Shown piece by piece: positions 42,474 through 50,611 of a stretch of 64,000 nt of DNA. Positions within the stretch are counted from its first letter, which is position 1. Every line of letters starts with the position of its first letter. The stretch lies in NCBI RefSeq assembly GCF_014295035.1, contig NZ_CP060404.1, positions 1,406,001 through 1,470,000 on the forward strand, written 5' to 3'. The translations under genes and the position numbers were made by a program. This DNA comes from Streptomyces buecherae. Lineage in GTDB: Bacteria > Actinomycetota > Actinomycetes > Streptomycetales > Streptomycetaceae. The notes under the pieces are model-generated. The model was not told the origin of the DNA and searched no databases. It was given only the letters and a program-made list of their open reading frames with translations.

Positions 42474-43317
42474 TCCGGAGACCCAGTCCGCCTGGGTTCC
42501 CGAAGCCGACGAGTGCGGTGACGACACGGACGACATGCCGCTGTCAACGCGGCTGTCGATAGCGGACACCCTCACGCTCGGCAACGCCACCTGCGGCTTC
42601 ATGGCCGTGTACTTCACCACCACCGGCGTCCTCATCCCGCACCTGACGGGCAACGAGGACGGCGGGATGGCCCGGCACAGCGCCGCCACCGCGGTGATGC
42701 TGATGCTGCTCGCCTCGGTCTTCGACCTCTTCGACGGGCTCGTGGCGCGCAAGCTGCGCAGCTCGGCGATGGGCGCGGAGCTGGACAACCTCTCCGACCT
42801 GATCAGCTTCGGCCTCGCCCCGGCGTACTTCGTCGTGGTGTGGGGCATGGTCGCCGACGACGCCTATCAGCGGGTATCGGCGGTGGCCGCCATCGTGGTC
42901 CTGCTCGCCGTCGTGCTCAGGCTCGCCAGGTTCTCCTGTGTGACCCTGCGCGACGGCGTCTTCCAGGGCATGCCAAGCCCCTTCGGGGCGCTGACCGTGA
43001 TCTCCGTGGTCCTGCTCGAGCTGCCGTTCTTCCCGACCTTGCTGGCCATCGTGGGCGTCGCCTGGCTGATGGTGAGCCGCGTGGAGTACCCCAAGCCGCG
43101 CGGGCTGCTCGCGCTGGCGATGCTGGGGTGGATCGTGCTGAGCATGGGCCTGCTGGCTGCCTGGGCCTTCGAGGCCCCCGGTGGCGAGCTGCTGCTCCAG
43201 ACCGGCTGCGCGCTCCAGGTGGTGCTGGGCGCGGTGATCCCGCTGTTCGCGACGGCCCGCCGGGTCAACACGTTCCGGGACAACCGGCGCGAGGCGCGGG
43301 CGACCCAGTTGCCGTAG
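42460..43317 (+). CDS. pssA: CDP-diacylglycerol-serine O-phosphatidyltransferase
   Basis: A 285-residue CDP-alcohol phosphatidyltransferase with about eight membrane segments. The active-site signature DGxxARxxxxxxxxGxxxDxxxD is intact: 'DLFDGLVARKLRSSAMGAEL' followed by 'DNLSD'. It makes phosphatidylserine for psd just upstream, the two steps to phosphatidylethanolamine. It begins with a TTG at 42460, 14 bp inside psd, preceded by GGGGGTGA; the overlap implies coupled translation. A strong hairpin follows the stop. Confidence 0.94.
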   Translation: MTVVDPETQSAWVPEADECGDDTDDMPLSTRLSIADTLTLGNATCGFMAVYFTTTGVLIPHLTGNEDGGMARHSAATAVMLMLLASVFDLFDGLVARKLRSSAMGAELDNLSDLISFGLAPAYFVVVWGMVADDAYQRVSAVAAIVVLLAVVLRLARFSCVTLRDGVFQGMPSPFGALTVISVVLLELPFFPTLLAIVGVAWLMVSRVEYPKPRGLLALAMLGWIVLSMGLLAAWAFEAPGGELLLQTGCALQVVLGAVIPLFATARRVNTFRDNRREARATQLP

Positions 43318-43345
43318 CGGGCACGCCCCCCTCACGTCCTACGTG

Positions 43346-43380
43346 ACGAAGGGCCCGAGCATCTCGCTCGGGCCCTTCGT
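43346..43380. terminator. strong bidirectional terminator
   Basis: A perfect 15-bp stem (43346-43360 with 43366-43380) around ATCTC, starting ACGAAGGG and so giving CCCTTCGT, lies between the convergent pssA and glycerate kinase genes. Confidence 0.88.
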
Positions 43381-43425
43381 CGTGCCCGGGCCTCGGGGGT
43401 TGCCGGGACGGGCGGGCGCCGGCGG

Positions 43426-44925
43426 TCAGGTCAGGAAGTCGGCCGCGACGCGGGCGGCGAGGCGCTCCAGGAGCGGGCCGGCCTCGGCCATGCAGCGCGC
43501 CGGGTCGGGTTCGAGCGCGGTCAGTGCGTACGCCCGGCTCAGGCCCGCCTCCCGCAGGGCGTCGGCGTCCAGCGCGAGCCGCCCGCACACCGCGACCACC
43601 GGCACGCCGCGCTCCCGGGCCGCCGCGGCCACCCCGGCCGGGGCCTTGCCGCGCAGGGTCTGCGCATCGAGCGAGCCCTCGCCGGTGATCACCAGGTCGG
43701 CGCGGGCCAGCTCCGCGGCGAAGCCGAGCACGTCGAGCAGCACCTCGATGCCGGGCCGGAAGTCCGCGCCGAGTCCGACCAGCGCCCCGTAACCGACGCC
43801 GCCCGCCGCGCCGGCTCCCGGCGCGTGGACGTGCGCGGCGGCGCGCGGGCCCACCGCGTCCTCCAGTACCTGTGCGTAGCGCGTCAGGGCCGCCTCCAGG
43901 GCCGCCACGTCCGCGGCGCTGGCGCCCTTCTGTGGCCCGTAGACCGCGGCGGCGCCCTGCGGGCCGGTGAGCGGGTTGTCGACGTCGCTGGCGAGGGTGA
44001 CGGCCGTTGCCGCCAGGCGGGCGTCGAGCCCCGACAGGTCGGCCGTGGCGAGGTCGCGCAGCGCCCCGCCGCCGGGGCCGACCGGGCGGCCCCGCGCGTC
44101 GCGCAGGCGCGCCCCGAGCGCCGTGAGCATGCCGGCGCCGCCGTCGGTGGTGGCGCTGCCGCCGACGCCGAGGACGATGTCGCGGGCGCCCGCGTCCAGC
44201 GCGGCGCGCAGCAGTTCCCCCGTGCCGTACGTGGTGGCGGTCAGCGGCGCGAAGGTCCCCGCGGGCAGGTGCCGCAGCCCGGACGCCTCGGCCATCTCGA
44301 CAACGGCGCTCGTGCCGCGCAGCGCGTACGAGGCGTCCACCGGGGTGCCCAGCGGCCCGGTGACCCGGGCCGCGCGGCGCTCGAAACCGGCCGCGACGGC
44401 GGCCTCCACCGTGCCGTCGCCGCCGTCGGCGACCGGCACCGCCGCGACGCGCACGCCCGGCGCCGCCGCGCGCAGCCCGGCCGTGAGGTGCTCGGCGACC
44501 CGCACGGCCGTCAGCGAGCCCTTGAACTTGTCCGCGGCGATCAGCACCCGCGCCGCGCCGTCCCCGTCGCCGCTGTCCCCGCCCCCGTCGCCACCTCGGT
44601 CGTCGCCTCCGCTCACGCGTCGCGCGCGGGGCGCGGCCTCGCGCTCGGCGGCGGGCCGGGTGTCGTCGGCGGGCAGGGCCGGCTCGCCGGCCGTGCCCGA
44701 CTGGCCCGTGTCCGGCCGGCCCGCATCCGGCCGGCCGGTGGCGCGGGGGTCCCGGGCCGGTGCGGCGGGGCCGGGCGGCGCCGGTCGCGCCTCATCGCGT
44801 AGCGGGCCGGACGCCGTGGGCGGGGGGTGTGGTGGAGTGGGCACCGCTGGGACCGTCGGTGGTGGCACGGGAGGTCGGAGGCCGTGCGGTGTCGGTCGGG
44901 TGTCGGTCGTCGCGGCGTACGTCAC
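43426..44925 (-). CDS. glycerate 2-kinase with N-terminal disordered extension
   Basis: A 499-residue protein; the last ~385 residues are a complete GlxK/GarK-type glycerate kinase. It shows 'VLIAADKFKGSLTAVRVAEH', 'VPVADGGDGTVEA', 'VLGVGGSATTDGGAGML', 'LASDVDNPLTG' and 'VITGEGSLDAQTLRGKAP'. It phosphorylates D-glycerate to 2-phosphoglycerate. The ~115 N-terminal residues are Pro/Ala/Gly-rich without structure. GTG 44925 has a good AGGGAGA site 8 bases upstream, which argues that the extension is translated. The normal-length start would be a GTG just before 'LIAADKFKG'. Divergent from the BCCT gene. Confidence 0.85.
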   Translation of the reverse strand: MTYAATTDTRPTPHGLRPPVPPPTVPAVPTPPHPPPTASGPLRDEARPAPPGPAAPARDPRATGRPDAGRPDTGQSGTAGEPALPADDTRPAAEREAAPRARRVSGGDDRGGDGGGDSGDGDGAARVLIAADKFKGSLTAVRVAEHLTAGLRAAAPGVRVAAVPVADGGDGTVEAAVAAGFERRAARVTGPLGTPVDASYALRGTSAVVEMAEASGLRHLPAGTFAPLTATTYGTGELLRAALDAGARDIVLGVGGSATTDGGAGMLTALGARLRDARGRPVGPGGGALRDLATADLSGLDARLAATAVTLASDVDNPLTGPQGAAAVYGPQKGASAADVAALEAALTRYAQVLEDAVGPRAAAHVHAPGAGAAGGVGYGALVGLGADFRPGIEVLLDVLGFAAELARADLVITGEGSLDAQTLRGKAPAGVAAAARERGVPVVAVCGRLALDADALREAGLSRAYALTALEPDPARCMAEAGPLLERLAARVAADFLT

Positions 44926-45069
44926 CGTGTGTCTCCCTGGTTCCGGCTGGTTCCGGCCGTGCTCGCGCACGGGCGGTGGCGCCGCGGTGACCCTACCCGC
45001 GAGGTCGACGCTGCCCACGGTCGTAGTCGTGCCCAAACGGCGCGCCACGGGAGCATCTCCTGCTTTATC

Positions 45070-45084
45070 GCACCATAGTGGTGC
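45070..45084. promoter_or_regulatory. palindrome over the BCCT promoter
   Basis: GCACCATAGTGGTGC: perfect 6-bp inverted repeat with TAG centre, ending 3 bases before the BCCT ATG (45088). CATAGT within it could be a leaderless -10 box, so a repressor here would close the promoter. No regulator gene is adjacent. Confidence 0.5.
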
Positions 45085-45087
45085 GCC

Positions 45088-46866
45088 ATGAGTACCCCGC
45101 CTACCCAGTCCACCGATCTGCCGCCCGACCCGGACGAGGCCCCGGCCGACGTGCATGACCCGCCGCCCGACCGGGCGGTCGTCACCATCGGGGTGGTGGC
45201 CGTGCTGGCCGCCGTCGGCTGGGCCGCGCTCGCCAAGGACAACTTCGCCGACATCTCGGACTCCGCTCTGAACTGGGTGCTCACCAACTTCGGCTGGCTC
45301 TTCGTGGTGGCCGCCGACGTGTTCCTGGCGCTGTGCCTGTACATCGCGGTGAGTCGGTACGGCCGGATCAAGCTGGGCCGGGACGAGGACGAGCCGGAGT
45401 TCGGCAACCTGGCCTGGATCGCCATGATGTTCAGCGCCGGGATGGGCATCGGCCTGATGTTCTACGGCGTCGGCGAGCCCCTGCTGCACTACACCGACCC
45501 GCCGCCGTCCAGCGGCGTGAAGCCGGGCACGGGCGAGGCGGCCCGCACGGCGATGGAGTACTCGTTCTTCCACTGGACCTTCATGCCCTGGGCGATCTAC
45601 GGCATGGCCGGGCTCGCCCTCGCCTACGTCGTCTTCCGCAAGGGCCGCGGCAACCGGCTCAGCTCCGTGTTCGTCCCGCTCATCGGCGAGCGGCGGGCCA
45701 ACGGCTGGCCGGGCCGGATGATCGACCTGCTCGCCGTCTTCGCGACCGTCTTCGGCACCGCGACCAGCCTGGGCCTCGGCGCCCTCCAGGTCGCCGAGGG
45801 GCTCGACCTCACCGCAGGCGTGGACAACACCAAGACGGTGCAGCTCGTGATCATCTGTGCCCTGTCGGCGGCCTTCGTGCTCTCCGCCTTCTCCGGCCTG
45901 CACAAGGGCGTCAAGTGGCTGAGCACGCTCAACATCGTGCTCGCGGCGCTGCTGATGGTGTTCGTCTTCCTCGTCGGCCCGACGGTGTACGTACTGGACA
46001 GCGTGCCGGCGAGCATCGGTGGCTACCTCAACGACCTGCTGCCGATGGCCTCGCACACCGGCGCCTTCACCGACCGGAGCTGGCTCGGCACCTGGACGAT
46101 CTTCTACTGGGCCTGGTGGCTGTCCTGGGCGCCGTTCGTGGGCACCTTCATCGCCCGCATCTCGCAGGGCCGCACCATCCGGGAGTTCCTGGTCGGGGTG
46201 CTGCTGGTGCCCAGTGGCGCGACGATGATCTGGTTCTGCGTGATGGGCGGGAGCGCCATCCGGCTGGACTCCAGCGGCACCGCCGACCTCACCGAGAAGG
46301 TCAAGGACGGGGCGGAGGCCTCGCTGTTCGGCATGTTGGACGCGCTGCCGCTGGGTACCGCGACCGCCTGGCTGGCCATGGCCCTGGTCATGACGTACTT
46401 CATCACCAGCGCCGACTCCGCCTCGCTGGTCATGGGCTCGCTGACCAGCCGTGGGTCGCTGCACCCGCGCACCTGGCTGGTCGTCGCCTGGGGCATCCTG
46501 ATGGCGGCGGTGGCCGCGGTGCTGCTGGTCGCCGGCGGCCTGGACGCGTTGAAGACGGCCACGATCCTGGTGGCGCTGCCCTTCGTGCTGGTGATGCTGG
46601 CGCTGTGCTGGTCGCTGCTGCGCGAGCTGCGGACGGACCCGGGGGCCGGGCCGAAGCGGCACCACGCGATGCACGGGCTGCGGGACGCGATGCGCGCGAT
46701 GATCGGCGAGGCGCTGACCGAGCAGACCCCCACCCGGCACCACCGGTTGCGCCGGGCCGCCGAGCGCGCCGCTGACCGCGAGGACTCGGACTCCTCCAGC
46801 GGCTCCGGCGGCGCAGGTGGCTCGGGCGGTTCCGGCGGCTCGGGGGGCTCTGGCGGCTCCGGCTGA
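45088..46866 (+). CDS. BCCT-family betaine/carnitine/choline transporter
   Basis: A 592-residue secondary transporter with about 12 membrane helices. Signatures: 'FSAGMGIGLMFYGVGEPL' (Na+/substrate site in TM3) and 'WTIFYWAWWLSWAPFVGTF' (aromatic box), then 'FIARISQGRTIREF'. Members import glycine betaine, choline, ectoine or carnitine with Na+ or H+, often as osmoprotectants. The cytoplasmic C-terminus is charged and ends with a run of GGS units, possibly an osmosensing tail extension. No ribosome site precedes ATG 45088; initiation is probably leaderless from the palindrome-covered promoter. A 52-bp palindrome follows the stop. Confidence 0.93.
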   Translation: MSTPPTQSTDLPPDPDEAPADVHDPPPDRAVVTIGVVAVLAAVGWAALAKDNFADISDSALNWVLTNFGWLFVVAADVFLALCLYIAVSRYGRIKLGRDEDEPEFGNLAWIAMMFSAGMGIGLMFYGVGEPLLHYTDPPPSSGVKPGTGEAARTAMEYSFFHWTFMPWAIYGMAGLALAYVVFRKGRGNRLSSVFVPLIGERRANGWPGRMIDLLAVFATVFGTATSLGLGALQVAEGLDLTAGVDNTKTVQLVIICALSAAFVLSAFSGLHKGVKWLSTLNIVLAALLMVFVFLVGPTVYVLDSVPASIGGYLNDLLPMASHTGAFTDRSWLGTWTIFYWAWWLSWAPFVGTFIARISQGRTIREFLVGVLLVPSGATMIWFCVMGGSAIRLDSSGTADLTEKVKDGAEASLFGMLDALPLGTATAWLAMALVMTYFITSADSASLVMGSLTSRGSLHPRTWLVVAWGILMAAVAAVLLVAGGLDALKTATILVALPFVLVMLALCWSLLRELRTDPGAGPKRHHAMHGLRDAMRAMIGEALTEQTPTRHHRLRRAAERAADREDSDSSSGSGGAGGSGGSGGSGGSGGSG

Positions 46867-46876
46867 GGCGTAGCCA

Positions 46877-46928
46877 CCCGCCCGCGTCCGGCCGGCGCCG
46901 GCGCCGGCGCCGGCCGGACGCGGGCGGG
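46877..46928. terminator. 52-bp perfect palindrome, terminator of the BCCT gene
   Basis: Positions 46877-46902 are exactly complementary to 46903-46928 (26+26 bp, all G/C except a few A/T). Allowing a small loop of GGCGCC, the stem is 23 bp. It starts 11 bp after the stop codon. Confidence 0.8.
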
Positions 46929-47081
46929 AGCCCCGGGCCGCGACCCAGGGCGCCCGCGCCCGTAATTCGCGGGCCCCGGCCCGGGCGGGGGACGTACAGT
47001 GCGCCGGATACGTCAAACGATCTTCGAGTGCTCCGGCGGACGCGCGTGCTCCCTCGGAGCGGAAAGCGCAGGGCGCCCGCC

Positions 47082-47678
47082 ATGACCTCCCCCGCGACCG
47101 CCGTACGCCTCGCCACCCGCGCCGACGTGCCGCGCGCGACCGCGACGCTGACCCGGGCCTTCGCCGACTACCCCTTCACCCGGCACACGGTGGCCGCAGA
47201 CGACCACCTGCGCCGCATCGCGGAGTTCCAGGAGTTGTTCGTCGACCGGATCGGCCTCGCGCACGGCCGGGTCTGGGTCGGCGACGAGGGGGCGGCGGTG
47301 GCCGTGTGGACCACGCCGGAGACGGAGGGCGCCGATGCCGTGTTCGCCGAGTTGGCGCCGCGCTTCGCGGAGCTGGCGGGCGACCGGGCACAGGCGTTCG
47401 AGCAGGCCGAGGCGGCGTTGGAGCCACACCGCCCGCAGGGGCCGGCGTGGTTCCTGGGTTCGGTGGGCGTCGATCCCGCACACCAGGGCCGCGGGCTCGG
47501 CCGCGCCGTACTCGCGCCCGGCATCGAGGCGGCCGAGCGCGCGGGGCTGCCGGCCTACCTGGAGACCTCCGAGGCCCGGAACGTGGCCTTCTACCAGCGG
47601 CTGGGCTTCGCCGTCAGCGCGGAGGTCGAGCTGCCCGGCGGCGGGCCGCTGACCTGGGCGATGACGCGGCACGGGTAG
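47082..47678 (+). CDS. GNAT-family N-acetyltransferase
   Basis: A 198-residue GNAT protein. 'AVRLATRADVPRATATLTRAFADYPFTRH' opens it. The acetyl-CoA motif is 'LGSVGVDPAHQGRGLGRAVL' around residues 130-149, and 'LETSEARNVAFYQRLGF' closes it. This pattern matches the family of acetyltransferases found singly all over actinobacterial genomes; no substrate can be named. ATG 47082 has AGGG 8 bases upstream and lies after a long hairpin that separates it from the BCCT gene. The next gene is convergent. Confidence 0.87.
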   Translation: MTSPATAVRLATRADVPRATATLTRAFADYPFTRHTVAADDHLRRIAEFQELFVDRIGLAHGRVWVGDEGAAVAVWTTPETEGADAVFAELAPRFAELAGDRAQAFEQAEAALEPHRPQGPAWFLGSVGVDPAHQGRGLGRAVLAPGIEAAERAGLPAYLETSEARNVAFYQRLGFAVSAEVELPGGGPLTWAMTRHG

Positions 47679-47850
47679 CGTTGACGAGGCGAGGACGGGC
47701 CGGCTTGGAGTGGCTCCTGCCTCCCCCGGTGCATCGCCCCGGCAGGTCACTCCCCGCGCAGCCGCCCGGACGGGTCACCCTGGCGGAGCCGCCCTGCGGT
47801 GGCACACGGCGGAGGCATACGGCCATGGCGCGGGGAACTCGTCGGGGAGG

Positions 47851-48027
47851 TCAGCCGCCCCAGGTCAGGTCCTCGTCGGAGCCGATCCGCCACAGTGCTG
47901 CCGGGCCCGCCGTGGCGCTGCCACTCGCTGCGCCGGGGGCGGACATCGCCACACCGGGGGCGGGGCGTCTGACCCCGCGGACGGAACTGGCGCACGAGAC
48001 GGCAACGGTGGCCCTGGAAAACGACAT
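47851..48027 (-). CDS. 58-residue peptide of unknown function
   Basis: A small ORF starting 'MSFSRATVAVSCASS', with a Gly/Ala/Ser-rich middle and ending 'IGSDEDLTWGG', an acidic then aromatic Gly-Gly C-terminus. ATG 48027 follows GGGGGA by 7 bases; an in-frame ATG at 48042 (63 residues) lacks a ribosome site. It is the second gene of a minus-strand pair, 134 bp behind a 132-residue unknown and divergent from a LuxR-type regulator. No signal peptide or membrane segment is clear, and no modification enzyme lies nearby. It could be a signalling peptide or a ribosomal natural product precursor; this is only a suggestion. Confidence 0.5.
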   Translation of the reverse strand: MSFSRATVAVSCASSVRGVRRPAPGVAMSAPGAASGSATAGPAALWRIGSDEDLTWGG

Positions 48028-48089
48028 GACGATATCCCCCATCGAGTAGAGAGTTCGCATTCGCTGCGCGCGGATTTTCCGCCTGGAAA

Positions 48090-48113
48090 GGCCCGACCTC
48101 ACCTGGTCGGACC
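48090..48113 (-). other. intergenic stem-loop between the two small genes
   Basis: GGCCCGACC, 6 bases, GGTCGGACC: 9-bp stem with one mismatch, followed on the minus strand by CTTTCC. It could reduce read-through into the peptide gene or stabilise its message. Confidence 0.4.
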
Positions 48114-48160
48114 CGGAAGCGAGGGAAGCGAATTCCCTGCTGATAAACGACTGTCGCGAA

Positions 48161-48559
48161 TCAGCAGAATGGATGGAAGGGATCGTCGGTGGACGGATCG
48201 TGCCGTGGCATAAGCTGGCCAGTTGCCGCGAGGTCCGCCGCCTGCTCGTAGTAGGCGGCCACGAACGGCACCTGGCACCCGTCGAAGGTGAGGCCGCCAA
48301 GCCGCTCGTACGTGGCGAGCGCGCGCCGGCACACCGCCTCCGCCACGCCTTCGGCGGTCCGTAGCGACGGTGCGAGCAGGAACACCCCCACGACCGCGTT
48401 GCCGTCGGCCACCCGATGGACCACCACGTGCTCGACGGCCTCGCCGTCGCCCATGCACCCCGCGATCAGGGCCGCGGCGTCATCGGGCACGGCCGCACCG
48501 GGAGCCGCCGTCAGGTGCGCGTGAACCAGATACATGGCCTCATCGTCCATCTCGGGCAT
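48161..48559 (-). CDS. 132-residue protein of unknown function
   Basis: I do not recognise the family. The protein is soluble and acidic, with an apparent alpha/beta pattern: 'MYLVHAHLTAAPG', 'EAVEHVVVHRVADG', 'AVVGVFLLAPSLRTAE', 'CRRALATYERLGGL', 'VPFVAAYYEQ'. It has no signal peptide. Coding character is supported by strong third-position GC and by its place between a divergent regulator (start 121 bp away) and the downstream peptide gene. ATG 48559 and 48550 are both possible. It might be an immunity or partner protein of the peptide; nothing in the sequence proves that. Confidence 0.6.
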   Translation of the reverse strand: MPEMDDEAMYLVHAHLTAAPGAAVPDDAAALIAGCMGDGEAVEHVVVHRVADGNAVVGVFLLAPSLRTAEGVAEAVCRRALATYERLGGLTFDGCQVPFVAAYYEQAADLAATGQLMPRHDPSTDDPFHPFC

Positions 48560-48680
48560 TTACTTGCACACACCATCAAGCGGGACTCTTTATGCCATTG
48601 CAGGAAACGGCCTACAACTGCCCGCCCGCCGCCCAATAATCGGACGTGTATTCTTAAACTGCTGCTATTGGGGGGTCTCC

Positions 48681-49676
48681 GTGCTTGATTCCATCGGCTT
48701 GTCCCTGCCCGCTGAGCGCTTGTATCGGGCCATGCTCGCCTACTCCGACGAAGGCGTCACCCAACTCGCTCTGCGTCTGCGGTGCTCGGAGCAAGAGGTC
48801 CGCGACAGCTTGTCCGAACTGAGCGCGCTGGCCGTGGTGCAGCCCTCCCCGAACGAGCACAGCGGTTTCCACGCCGTGCCTCCCGAGGCCGCCATGGAGT
48901 TGTTGCTCGCCCGGCAGCACGCCGAACTCGCCGCGCAGCAGCACAGGGTCGAGGCATCCCGCGCCGCCGCGGCCCAGTTGATCGCCGAGTGCTCCGCGCT
49001 CCGCCCTCGTGGTGACAGCGGAGGGTCAGAAATCGTACACGGTGCCGACGCCATCCGGGCCCGTCTCGCGCAGCTCGGCGCCGAGGCGGAGAACGAGGTG
49101 ACGACCCTGGCTCCTGGGGGCGCCCACACCCCTGAGGACCTCGAAGCCAGCCGCGGGCCCAACGCCACCCTGTTGGACCGTGGCGTGCGCATGCGGACCA
49201 TCTACCTGTCCAGCGTCCGCAACCACCAACCGACGCTCGACCACGTCGGTTGGCTGCACAGCCGAGGAGGCAAGGTCCGCACCACGCCGACCCTGCCCCT
49301 TCGCATGATCATCCTGGACGGCCGGAAGGCGGTCCTGCCGCTGGACCCGGCCGACGCGCGCGCCGGGGCCGTCATCCTGGACGGGCAGTCCACCCTCACC
49401 GCCTTGTGCGCCCTGTTCGAGAGCCTCTGGGCCGCCGCGCTGCCCCTCGGGGACCCGGCCCCTCCGCGCGGCACCGCCTTGCCCACTCAGGAGTCGGAGA
49501 CCCTGCGCCTGCTGGCCGTGGGGCTCACGGACGAGGCCATCGCCAAGCGCCTCGGGGTCTCCCCCCGTACCGCCCGCCGCATCGCCGCCGACCTCATGGA
49601 ACGACTGGACGCCCGCAGCCGCTTCGAGGCGGGGGTCCACGCGGTCCAGGACGGCTGGCTCCCCGCCACCCGCTGA
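48681..49676 (+). CDS. LuxR-type regulator with N-terminal TrmB-like domain
   Basis: A 331-residue regulator. Residues ~1-75 form a TrmB-like winged helix ('LSLPAERLYRAMLAYSD', 'LRCSEQEVRDSLSELSAL'). A coiled region (~90-125) and a PLD-like central domain ('GVRMRTIYLSSVRNHQPTL', 'PLRMIILDGRKAVLPLDP') follow. A LuxR/GerE helix-turn-helix (~270-325: 'ESETLRLLAVGLTDEAIAKRLG', 'SPRTARRIAADLMERL') ends the protein. Streptomycetes use many such proteins as local regulators of small peptide or secondary-metabolite genes. GTG 48681 has GGGGGG 6 bases upstream. Divergent from the unknown 132-residue gene. Confidence 0.86.
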   Translation: MLDSIGLSLPAERLYRAMLAYSDEGVTQLALRLRCSEQEVRDSLSELSALAVVQPSPNEHSGFHAVPPEAAMELLLARQHAELAAQQHRVEASRAAAAQLIAECSALRPRGDSGGSEIVHGADAIRARLAQLGAEAENEVTTLAPGGAHTPEDLEASRGPNATLLDRGVRMRTIYLSSVRNHQPTLDHVGWLHSRGGKVRTTPTLPLRMIILDGRKAVLPLDPADARAGAVILDGQSTLTALCALFESLWAAALPLGDPAPPRGTALPTQESETLRLLAVGLTDEAIAKRLGVSPRTARRIAADLMERLDARSRFEAGVHAVQDGWLPATR

Positions 49677-49715
49677 CCAGCGCTCGCGCTGCCCCGACAG
49701 GGCCCCCGCCGGCGG

Positions 49716-49751
49716 CACGGGCCCGGCCCGCGTGAGCGCGCCGGGCCCGTG
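49716..49751. terminator. bidirectional terminator
   Basis: CACGGGCCCGGC and its exact complement (12 bp) around a 12-base loop lie between the convergent LuxR-type and Rpf-like genes. Confidence 0.7.
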
Positions 49752-49835
49752 TCGCCGTACGCAGCGCCGGCCCCCTCCCGCTGCGGGGCGCGGGGCGCCA
49801 ACGGGTCCCCTGTGGGCAACCGTCGCCGGGCCGGG

Positions 49836-50611
49836 GGTTACCAGCCGGTGCCGAGGGTGTGGCGGGTGGCGAAGGTGTTCTGTCCGGTGCCGGGGTAGAG
49901 GTACATGTTCCCGGTCGTTCCTTGCGGGGCTTGGACACCGGTGATATCGGTGTTCCCGTCCCCGTTCAGATCGGCGCTGAAGATGTCCCGCATGATGTTC
50001 CATCCCGATCCCGCGGAGACCGGCGAGTTGAACGTACTCGCTCCGTTCCCGGGATAGATGAACAACGTGCCATCGGACTTCGCGCGGGCAGCGATGTCGG
50101 ACTTCCCGTCGCTGTTGAAGTCCCCACCGGTGAGTTCCTCAAGGTGGTTCCATCCGGTACCGGCCATGATCGGGGAATCGAAGGTACCCGCGCCGTTCCC
50201 GGGATAGATGAACAACGTGCCATCGGACTTCGCACGGGCGGCGATATCGGCTTTGCCGTCACCGTTGAAGTCCCCACCGGTGAGTTCCTCGACGTGGTTC
50301 CATCCGGTACCGGCCATGATCGGCGAATTGAAGGTACCCGCGCCGTTCCCGGGATAGATGAACAACGTGCCATCGGACTTCGCGCGGGCGGCGATATCTG
50401 TGTTCCCGTCACCGTTGAAGTCACCACCGGTCAACTCATCCAGACTGTCCCAGCCCGTCCCCATCGACCGCCTGGCTTCCAAAGCCCCGGCCCCGTTCCC
50501 CGGGTAGACGAACAACGTCCCATTCACCTTCGCCCGCGCCACCACATCCGACCGACCATCACCAGTGAAGTCACCCCCCACAAAATCCGTCATCCCCGCA
50601 TCCCCAGGCGG
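49836..50611. repeat. left arm of a ~776-bp inverted repeat (FG-GAP module)
   Basis: This arm, read on the minus strand, encodes the FG-GAP half of the Rpf-like protein and is nearly identical to 52072-52847 on the plus strand. The boundaries coincide with the linker (CCGCCTGGGG) and 2 bp past both stop codons. The few differences include a Ser/Ala change in the third repeat and scattered silent bases. Confidence 0.93.

Noticed and set aside
44926-47016. Extension of the glycerate kinase frame to 1196 codons across the BCCT gene.
   Set aside because: It runs antisense through a clear transporter gene; the kinase has a good start at 44925.
47306-48213. Plus-strand frames overlapping the GNAT end and the small peptide gene.
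   Set aside because: They are shifted-frame shadows with Arg/Gly-rich composition and no start signals.
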